Source: Oscillospiraceae bacterium (GTDB lineage: Bacteria > Bacillota > Clostridia > Oscillospirales > Oscillospiraceae). From it: 25,395 nt of DNA. The notes beneath the pieces were generated by a model. The model did no database searches. It was not told the DNA's origin and saw only the letters and a list, made by a program, of their open reading frames with translations. Of this stretch, positions 1 through 4,023 are shown piece after piece. Made by a program: the position numbers and the translations under genes. The first letter of the stretch is position 1; each line of letters opens with the position of its first letter. The DNA lies in NCBI GenBank assembly GCA_031261245.1, contig JAISKU010000036.1, positions 1-25,395 of the forward strand, in the 5' to 3' direction.

Positions 1-741
1 TATCGCACGGTCAGTCACGCTTGCCGTAACAAAGAGGTCAACCGCGACCAAATCGAGGAATTTGTCCTCGGAAAACTGTCAGAATATGTGTTCTCGGAAC
101 GGTACATTTCTGAAATAACAGCTGAATACAATCAGTGGCTGCGCGGACAGAACGGCGGGAACATCGCACTGACAAAGGCATACCGCTCTCAACTTCGGTC
201 GCTGTCCGCAGATATCGACAGCACGACGAATTTGCTGATAAAGGTGCAGTCCGACGCTCTGATTGAAAAACTACAAGCGTTGGAGCAATCAAAGCGCGAA
301 CTCGAAACAAAACTCACGCAGCTTGAAAAGAAAACCTGCCGCGCAGAGGTTACGGAGGCGGAGATCATACAGGTGTTTGCGGTCATACGCGAGCTGCTGA
401 CCTCCGGTAATCTCCGCGACACAAAGCAGTTAATTGACGCGTATGTTCAAAAGATTGAAGTGTTCGCGGAAACGATAACCGTAATCTTCAACCTCTTTCC
501 CGACATCACACTCGACACCGCCGAATTAAACACAGAAAACGACAAGGACTGCGCCGAAACGCAGTCCTTGCCTTATGCTGATGAAAATGGTGGAGCTGGC
601 GGGAATCGAACCCGCGTCCGAAAGCCCCTCCGCGCAATTTTCTCCGGGCGCAGACGGTTATCTCACTCGGCGCAGCCGCGAGCGGCTACCCGAATCGTTC
701 CCTCATACCCCGCAAGCCGTCACGCCGCAGGCACTCGGTAG
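1..741 (+). CDS. Large serine recombinase, C-terminal part (5' end outside window)
   Basis: The frame is open from the first base, so this is the 3' part of a longer gene. It begins in what looks like the end of the recombinase zinc-ribbon domain (a Cys followed by RNKEVNRDQIEEFVL) and continues into a long charged coiled-coil segment (about residues 65-130, with EQSKRELETKLTQLEKK) and the usual end region (LIDAYVQKIEVFAETITVIFN). This layout matches large serine recombinases of integrative elements and phages, which cut and rejoin att sites. The catalytic serine domain is not in the window. The frame does not stop where relatives normally end (about position 520-570) but runs into the antisense strand of the tmRNA 3' end and stops at 739-741, so the last 50 or so residues are probably not native. 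Base composition is visibly more AT-rich than the rest of the window, consistent with transfer. An intact but elongated protein or a decayed remnant are both possible. Confidence 0.72.
   Translation, partial: YRTVSHACRNKEVNRDQIEEFVLGKLSEYVFSERYISEITAEYNQWLRGQNGGNIALTKAYRSQLRSLSADIDSTTNLLIKVQSDALIEKLQALEQSKRELETKLTQLEKKTCRAEVTEAEIIQVFAVIRELLTSGNLRDTKQLIDAYVQKIEVFAETITVIFNLFPDITLDTAELNTENDKDCAETQSLPYADENGGAGGNRTRVRKPLRAIFSGRRRLSHSAQPRAATRIVPSYPASRHAAGTR
543..570 (-). terminator. Hairpin, probable tmRNA terminator
   Basis: An 11-bp perfect stem (543-553 with 560-570) encloses a six-base loop. Read on the minus strand it begins 17 bases after the tmRNA CCA end and is followed by TCGTTTTC, a short and imperfect T-run. 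It therefore suits ssrA transcription termination better than termination of the plus-strand recombinase, where no T-run follows. It lies inside the extended recombinase frame. Confidence 0.55.
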
Positions 742-962
742 CTTTATATTCATGGCGCGCGTCCAAGCTCAGCGCACACACGTTCTCCACTTTGTCACGC
801 CCGGCCGGTGCGTGGACTTACCCGGCTCGGACGGGCGGCACTAAGCCGCCTGCAATTCGTAGTTGTTGTTCTTTAATTTATAAAGATGCCCATTTTAAGG
901 ATGGTAGGCGCATCCGCCCGCTTATCGCGTTTCAAGACCCCCGTCGAAACCATGACAGCCCC
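588..962 (-). ncRNA. ssrA: Transfer-messenger RNA (tmRNA)
   Basis: tmRNA rescues stalled ribosomes with SmpB and adds a degradation tag. On the minus strand the RNA starts GGGGCTGTCATGGTTTCGAC and ends with the T-arm GCGGG-TTCGATT-CCCGC, then CAGCTCC, A and an encoded CCA (588-590). The 5' GGGGCTG pairs with CAGCTCC over seven positions, including a G3-U70 wobble, the alanine identity element. Length is 375 nt, close to the E. coli molecule. The only suitable tag frame ends at TAG 841-843, which sits in the loop of a GGCGGC/GCCGCC hairpin, as expected for helix 5. Counting back gives residues KNNNYELQAA from 873, preceded in frame by Lys-Leu. The resume codon seems to be AAG, with an A four bases upstream; this assignment is an inference. 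The usual Ala-Leu-Ala-Ala ending is replaced by Leu-Gln-Ala-Ala. smpB lies 1.7 kb upstream on the same strand. Confidence 0.95.
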
Positions 963-1020
963 GAATCGCAGCACTTGCCTCGGCAAGTGCGAGATTCGCA
1001 CTTCGTGCTCACGTGCGATT
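963..1020 (-). repeat. Compound palindrome in the tmRNA 5' leader
   Basis: GCACTTGCC (971-979) is the exact inverse complement of 982-990. Around it, AATCGCA (964-970) is complementary to TGCGATT (1014-1020), and GAATC (963-967) alternatively pairs with GATTC (993-997). A third small hairpin is GCAC (998-1001) with GTGC (1005-1008). The outer pairings are mutually exclusive, so the element can fold as one hairpin or as a branched structure. It abuts the mature tmRNA 5' end at 962 and lies inside the predicted primary transcript. It may be a dispersed palindromic repeat or a processing or stability structure of pre-tmRNA. Confidence 0.6.
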
Positions 1021-1050
1021 TACGGGCGGGAACCAGTTCCCCCCGTATGC

Positions 1051-1072
1051 CCCCCTCCGCTCTCCGAGGGGG
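1051..1072. repeat. C-rich/G-rich hairpin upstream of ssrA
   Basis: CCCCCTC (1051-1057) and GAGGGGG (1066-1072) form a 7-bp stem with an eight-base loop. It lies in the predicted pre-tmRNA leader between the promoter and the compound palindrome. Nearby GGAACC and GGTTGGAAC segments are also partly complementary. No T-run follows on the minus strand, so it is not an obvious terminator. Its function is unknown; it may be part of a repeat family of this genome. Confidence 0.4.
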
Positions 1073-1100
1073 TTGGAACACGTAAGTGCGGCATAAGAGT

Positions 1101-1129
1101 ATTATATCACACTTTCCGCTTTTTGTATA
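1101..1129 (-). promoter_or_regulatory. Predicted ssrA promoter
   Basis: On the minus strand a perfect TATAAT -10 (plus-strand 1101-1106) is preceded by TATACA (1124-1129) at exactly 17 bases. The -35 matches the TTGACA consensus at four of six positions. Transcription would start near 1094, giving a 5' leader of about 130 nt before the mature tmRNA end at 962. The -35 overlaps the gap right after the cyclophilin stop codon, so ssrA can be expressed independently of the upstream smpB operon. Confidence 0.7.
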
Positions 1130-1131
1130 CC

Positions 1132-1650
1132 CTACGCCTTCTCCGGCTCCGGATACTCCACGCCGAACGTGTCCACCGTCGCGCTCTTGATTCTCTGCTC
1201 CTGCTCCGGCCTGTCGCCGTAGTCCGCCGGCGTGTTCGCGATCGCGTCCACGACCTCAAGCCCCTCGATAACCTTGCCGAACGCCGCGTACTCGCCGTCG
1301 AGGTGCGGCGCGTCCGCGTGCATGATGAAGAACTGGCTCCCCGCGGAGTTCTTCGGCTGCGCCCGCGCCATGGACAGCACCCCGCGCGCGTGACGCAGGT
1401 CATTTTTGAACCCGTTCGACACAAACTCGCCCTTGATGTTGTAGCCCGGCCCGCCCGTGCCGGTCCCCTGCGGGCAGCCGCCCTGAATCATGAAGCCGGG
1501 AATCACGCGGTGGAAAATCAGCCCGTCGTAGAAGCCCTTTTTGATCAGCGAGATGAAGCTGTTCACCGTGTTCGGCGCAATCTCGGGATACAGCTCCGCC
1601 TTGATAATCCCGCCGCCCTCAATCTCAAATGTCACTATCGGATTCGCCAT
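1132..1650 (-). CDS. Cyclophilin-type peptidyl-prolyl cis-trans isomerase
   Basis: A 172-residue cytoplasmic cyclophilin that isomerises Xaa-Pro bonds and helps protein folding. It has the family signature FHRVIPGFMIQGG (residues 46-58, with the catalytic Arg in FHR), the substrate-pocket QFFIM (106-110), and HLDGEYAAFG near 116-125. It has no signal peptide or membrane segment and is a minimal single-domain protein. The ATG at 1648-1650 was chosen because GGAGG (1659-1663) lies 8 bases upstream; an in-frame extension of five codons is possible but would place the start on top of this Shine-Dalgarno. It starts 21 bases after the acetyltransferase gene and is the last gene of the smpB operon, directly before the ssrA promoter. 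Family assignment is certain; the exact clients are unknown. Confidence 0.93.
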   Translation of the reverse strand: MANPIVTFEIEGGGIIKAELYPEIAPNTVNSFISLIKKGFYDGLIFHRVIPGFMIQGGCPQGTGTGGPGYNIKGEFVSNGFKNDLRHARGVLSMARAQPKNSAGSQFFIMHADAPHLDGEYAAFGKVIEGLEVVDAIANTPADYGDRPEQEQRIKSATVDTFGVEYPEPEKA

Positions 1651-1671
1651 TGTTCTTACCTCCAAAATATT

Positions 1672-2199
1672 TTATATTGTAGTTTTTTTGAAATATTCCT
1701 CCGCGAGTATCGCGTATTCCGCCCTGTCAATCCACTCCTTGTCCACCCGCGCCCAAAACGCCTTGACGTGCGTCGCCTCGCGTCGCATACCGTTGCGCTC
1801 CATCACGCGGTAAGAGCCGTAGTTCACCGCCGCGCACGGCGCGAAAATCCGCCGCAGCTTCAGCTCCTCAAACCCGTAGCGGATAAGCTCCCCGCCGAGC
1901 TCCGTGCCGTAGCCGCGCTTCCAATAGTCCATGTGCAGAATCCAGCCGAGCTCCGCCGTGTCGCTCGCGTCGTCCGCGTAAATCCCGCAGCTGCCGATGA
2001 CCGCGCCGGTTTCGCGCAGCACGACGGCAAAATCCCGTCCCGGCTTTGTTTGTCCGATAAATCCGCGCGTCTGCTCCTCGTCGTTCGGCCCCCACGACAT
2101 ATACCGCGTGTTCGCGGGGTTGCTCCCCCAGCTGTACGCCGCGTCAAAATCCTCCGTCGTAAACGGCCGCAGTATAAGCCTCTCAGTGTTCAGTGTCAT
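1672..2199 (-). CDS. GNAT family N-acetyltransferase (RimJ/RimL-like)
   Basis: A 175-residue acetyltransferase of the RimJ/RimL branch, which moves acetyl groups from acetyl-CoA to amines, often protein N-termini. The N-terminus TERLILRPFTTEDFD is typical for the branch. The acetyl-CoA pyrophosphate loop is KRGYGT (94-99), and the C-terminal NYGSYRVMERNGM (126-138) is the usual end of the GNAT fold. The start codon overlaps the smpB stop as ATGA, implying translational coupling, and cyclophilin follows after 21 bases. Placement with smpB and ssrA might hint at a ribosomal protein substrate, but that is only an inference; antibiotic or metabolite substrates are equally possible. Confidence 0.88.
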   Translation of the reverse strand: MTLNTERLILRPFTTEDFDAAYSWGSNPANTRYMSWGPNDEEQTRGFIGQTKPGRDFAVVLRETGAVIGSCGIYADDASDTAELGWILHMDYWKRGYGTELGGELIRYGFEELKLRRIFAPCAAVNYGSYRVMERNGMRREATHVKAFWARVDKEWIDRAEYAILAEEYFKKTTI

Positions 2200-2666
2200 T
2201 CCCGATTCCTCTCCTTTATCGTCCGCGATATCTCGCGCGTGGCGTCCTTTGCCGCCGCCGCGTCGCGCTTGTCGTAGAGCTTCTTGCCCTTCGCGAGCCC
2301 GAGCTCCACCTTCACGAGCGAGTCCTTCAGATACACGGACAGCGGCACGAGCGTCAGCCCGTCCTGCTTGATTTTCGCGTACAGCCTCGCGATCTCCCGC
2401 TTGTGCATCAGCAGCCGCTTCGGCCGAAGCGGGTCGCGGTTGAAAATATTCCCCTTTTCATACGGCGAGATGTGCACGCCGCGCGCGAAGAGCTCGCCGT
2501 CCTTGACGGTGCAGAACGAATCCTTGAGGTTCACGTTCCCCGCTCTCACGGACTTGACCTCCGTGCCGAACAGCTCAATACCCGCCTCAAATTTCTCGAG
2601 GATATAGTAGTCGTGAAACGCCTTGCGGTTCGCGGCTATCTGCTTAACTCCGGTCTGCTTCGCCAT
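2196..2666 (-). CDS. smpB: SsrA-binding protein SmpB
   Basis: A 156-residue partner of tmRNA that delivers it to stalled ribosomes and mimics the missing codon-anticodon helix. Diagnostic stretches are IAANRKAFHDYYILEKFEAG near the N-terminus, ELFGTEVKSVRAGNVNLKDS in the OB-fold core, and GLAKGKKLYDKRDAAAAKD before the basic C-terminal tail (REISRTIKERNRE). ATG 2664-2666 starts MAKQTG and has AGGAG 10 bases upstream; the 16-codon extension upstream reads through promoter-like sequence and is rejected. The stop overlaps the acetyltransferase ATG. It heads the operon smpB-GNAT-cyclophilin with ssrA just beyond, so both halves of trans-translation are encoded within about 2 kb. Confidence 0.96.
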   Translation of the reverse strand: MAKQTGVKQIAANRKAFHDYYILEKFEAGIELFGTEVKSVRAGNVNLKDSFCTVKDGELFARGVHISPYEKGNIFNRDPLRPKRLLMHKREIARLYAKIKQDGLTLVPLSVYLKDSLVKVELGLAKGKKLYDKRDAAAAKDATREISRTIKERNRE

Positions 2667-2695
2667 GGCGCTCACACTCCTCTCCCGGGTATTAC

Positions 2696-2704
2696 ATTGT
2701 ACCA
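2696..2704 (-). promoter_or_regulatory. Possible extended -10 promoter of the smpB operon
   Basis: On the minus strand the sequence TGGTACAAT forms a TGn-extended -10 (TACAAT at 2696-2701). A TTGACA occurs at 2709-2714 but is only 7 bases from this -10, too close to act as its -35. Transcription would start near 2689 and give a leader of about 23 nt with the AGGAG site. The call is weak because no well-spaced -35 is present. Confidence 0.4.
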
Positions 2705-2743
2705 CACCTGTCAATCCCCCGTCTCCGCACGTTCCCCCCGTCC

Positions 2744-2770
2744 GTAGGGGTCGATGTCCTCATCGACCCG
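2744..2770. repeat. GTAGGGG-type palindrome, GATG/CATC core, copy 1
   Basis: A 27-base unit starts GTAGGGGTCGATG, has loop TCCT, and ends CATCGACCCG; GGTCGATG and CATCGACC pair as an 8-bp stem. Identical copies occur at 2882-2908 and 2921-2947. It lies in the smpB-CPBP intergenic island, where no gene is present. Confidence 0.85.
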
Positions 2771-2810
2771 TCTCCCGCGGTCCGCCGTTCCCCCGTTCCC
2801 CCGTCCCCCG

Positions 2811-2888
2811 CCGTGGTTTTGGAACACGGGCGGTTAATAACCGCCCCTACATACGGTTCAATGATTCTCGTTGGTACGGTCGTAGGGG
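2811..2888. repeat. 78-bp direct repeat, copy 1
   Basis: This segment recurs at 3049-3126 with four mismatches, an offset of exactly 238 bases. It runs from CCGTGGTTTTGGAAC through a palindrome (GGGCGGTTAA/TTAACCGCCC, 2828-2850, ending CCCCTAC) to the GTAGGGG edge of the next unit. The pair suggests a segmental duplication of a composite repeat block. Confidence 0.85.
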
Positions 2889-2908
2889 TCGATGTCCTCA
2901 TCGACCCG
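2882..2908. repeat. GTAGGGG-type palindrome, GATG/CATC core, copy 2
   Basis: Identical to the 27-base unit at 2744-2770, with the same 8-bp stem and TCCT loop. It directly follows, and overlaps by seven bases, the first 78-bp direct repeat. Confidence 0.85.
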
Positions 2909-2920
2909 TCCCCGTCCCCC

Positions 2921-2947
2921 GTAGGGGTCGATGTCCTCATCGACCCG
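2921..2947. repeat. GTAGGGG-type palindrome, GATG/CATC core, copy 3
   Basis: Identical third copy of the 27-base unit, starting 39 bases after the start of copy 2 and separated from it by 12 C-rich bases. Confidence 0.85.
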
Positions 2948-2980
2948 TCCCCCGCGTTCCGCCGTTCCTTCCCCCGTCCC

Positions 2981-3004
2981 GTAGGGGCGCGCATTGCGCG
3001 TCCG
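2981..3004. repeat. GTAGGGG-type palindrome with CGCGC/GCGCG core
   Basis: The unit has the same GTAGGGG left edge and a CCG right end as its neighbours, but the core is CGCGC-ATT-GCGCG. The arms are different from the GATG/CATC units yet remain self-complementary, so the hairpin rather than the exact sequence is kept. Confidence 0.8.
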
Positions 3005-3048
3005 CCGTTCCCCCGCGTCCGCCGTTCCCCCGCGTTCCGCACACCACG

Positions 3049-3126
3049 CCGTGGTTTTGGAACGCGGGCGGTTAATAACCGCCCCTACATGCGGTTCAAT
3101 GGTTCTTGTTGGTACGGTCGTAGGGG
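3049..3126. repeat. 78-bp direct repeat, copy 2
   Basis: Second copy of the segment at 2811-2888, with four single-base differences (A/G near the start, A/G before CGGTTCAATG, then A/G and C/T). The internal GGTTAA/TTAACC palindrome is unchanged. It leads into another GTAGGGG unit at 3120. Confidence 0.85.
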
Positions 3127-3161
3127 CGATTACCTGTGCCCCGAGGGGTATCAATCGCCCG
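3120..3161. repeat. GTAGGGG-type palindrome with GCGATT/AATCGC arms
   Basis: Starts GTAGGGGCGATT and ends AATCGCCCG, giving complementary GGGCGATT/AATCGCCC-like arms. The interior is longer than in the other units and contains GCCCCGAGGGG. It is a fourth core version of the same repeat architecture. Confidence 0.75.
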
Positions 3162-3192
3162 CCGTACCCGCGTTTTATCCCCCGCCTCCCCG

Positions 3193-3229
3193 CACGGGAT
3201 TCCTCGTCGCTTCGCTCCTCGGAATGACA
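3193..3229. repeat. Dispersed repeat containing GGATTCCTCGTCGCTTCGC
   Basis: The segment has terminal ATTCC/GGAAT complementarity around GTCGCTTCGCTCC. Read on the minus strand, its spurious translation is CHSEERSDEESR, a string I recognise as a common artefact of an intergenic repeat found in many bacterial genomes. No gene is supported here. Confidence 0.65.
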
Positions 3230-3251
3230 TGAAACCGCCGTCCCCCCCAAT

Positions 3252-3302
3252 CGCCCCCGCTCGGCGGGGGAGACGTCGCCGCAGGCGACAGAGGGGGCTT
3301 TC
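3252..3302. repeat. G/C-tract repeat with internal hairpins
   Basis: Contains CCCCCGC-TC-GGCGGGGG, then GTCGCC (3275-3280) pairing with GGCGAC (3284-3289) around GCA, then GAGGGGGC that can pair with the leading C-tract. It is the last element of the island before the CPBP stop codon at 3316 and could act as a crude transcription barrier for the minus-strand mutS-CPBP operon, though no T-run is seen. Confidence 0.55.
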
Positions 3303-3315
3303 CGACAGAGGGATC

Positions 3316-4023
3316 CTACCCCGCCACCCCCACAGTCGCGACAAAATTAACCAGCGCGTGCAGCGCCACCGGAGCCACGAGCGACCCCGACCGCTCATAG
3401 CACCACGCGAGCGCAATCCCCGCCGGAATATACTGCGGCAGGTAGACGAGCACGCCGAGCCCCTCCCCCGTGAACATGTAGCCCCACAGGTGGTACAGCG
3501 CGAACAGCAGCGCCGACACGGCATACGCCGCAAACCGGCTCTTCCCGCGTATCGTCCCGAACAGAGCCCCGCGGAACATCGTCTCCTCCGCGATCGGCGC
3601 GAGCAGCACGGTGACGAGCATCATCGTCTGCGGATCCCGCGTGATCGTGTCGATAACCGCCGCCGAATTCGGGTTCGTGAGGTTGTCCATAAAGAGCGAC
3701 ATCACATACGCCACCGCCCAGTCGGCGGCAAAATACAGCACAAAGCCGAGGATCACCGCCTGCAGCGCGCGCACCGGCGCACCGCCGAAATCCCTTATCG
3801 TCGCGCGCCAGTACCTGTTTAGCGCGAGCAGGAGAAAAAGCGAGCTTATCGCGTAGTACCAGAGCTCCATGCGCGCGCCGTCGAGCTCCGCTTTCCCGAG
3901 CAGATTCAGCACGATGTACAGCGCGAGCGGCAGCAGATACGCGTGCACGGGTATATACAGCATCCCGATCACGCGCTCGTACCGCCGCATCGGAAACGCG
4001 AATTCCTCCCTGTTTTTCTTCAA
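3316..4023 (-). CDS. CPBP family intramembrane metalloprotease (Abi/CAAX-like)
   Basis: A 235-residue polytopic membrane protein with about six hydrophobic segments. The family signatures are all present: EETMFR (Glu146, Glu147, Arg151), FALYH (His178) and HALVN (His222, Asn226), the predicted metal-binding and catalytic residues of CPBP proteases. Substrates of bacterial members are mostly unknown; some process prenylated peptides or bacteriocins. The start used is a TTG at 4021-4023 that overlaps the mutS stop (TTGA), implying coupling. An ATG at codon 12 (3988-3990), preceded by GGGAGGAA with a long 14-base spacer, is a real alternative. It is the second and last gene of the mutS transcript; a DNA-repair link is not implied. 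Confidence 0.88.
   Translation of the reverse strand: MKKNREEFAFPMRRYERVIGMLYIPVHAYLLPLALYIVLNLLGKAELDGARMELWYYAISSLFLLLALNRYWRATIRDFGGAPVRALQAVILGFVLYFAADWAVAYVMSLFMDNLTNPNSAAVIDTITRDPQTMMLVTVLLAPIAEETMFRGALFGTIRGKSRFAAYAVSALLFALYHLWGYMFTGEGLGVLVYLPQYIPAGIALAWCYERSGSLVAPVALHALVNFVATVGVAG

Noticed and set aside
575..844. Plus-strand frame starting MVELAGIEPASE
   Set aside because: It is the antisense translation of the tmRNA 3' end; this peptide string is a known artefact of tRNA-like T-arms.
886..2277. 463-codon plus-strand frame over cyclophilin and acetyltransferase genes
   Set aside because: It is antisense to two genes with clear family motifs, is arginine-rich and has no domain or ribosome site; high GC makes such frames common.
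2709..2714. TTGACA as -35 of the smpB promoter
   Set aside because: A perfect -35 hexamer, but no -10 lies 16-18 bases downstream; the nearby TACAAT is only seven bases away.
2744..3161. Possible CRISPR array
   Set aside because: Spacing is irregular, units differ in their cores, the spacers are C-rich low-complexity sequence, and no cas gene is present.
2692..3250. Several open frames in the repeat island on both strands
   Set aside because: They consist of repeated Arg/Pro-rich or CHSEERSDEESR-type peptide from palindromic repeats and show no protein-like composition.
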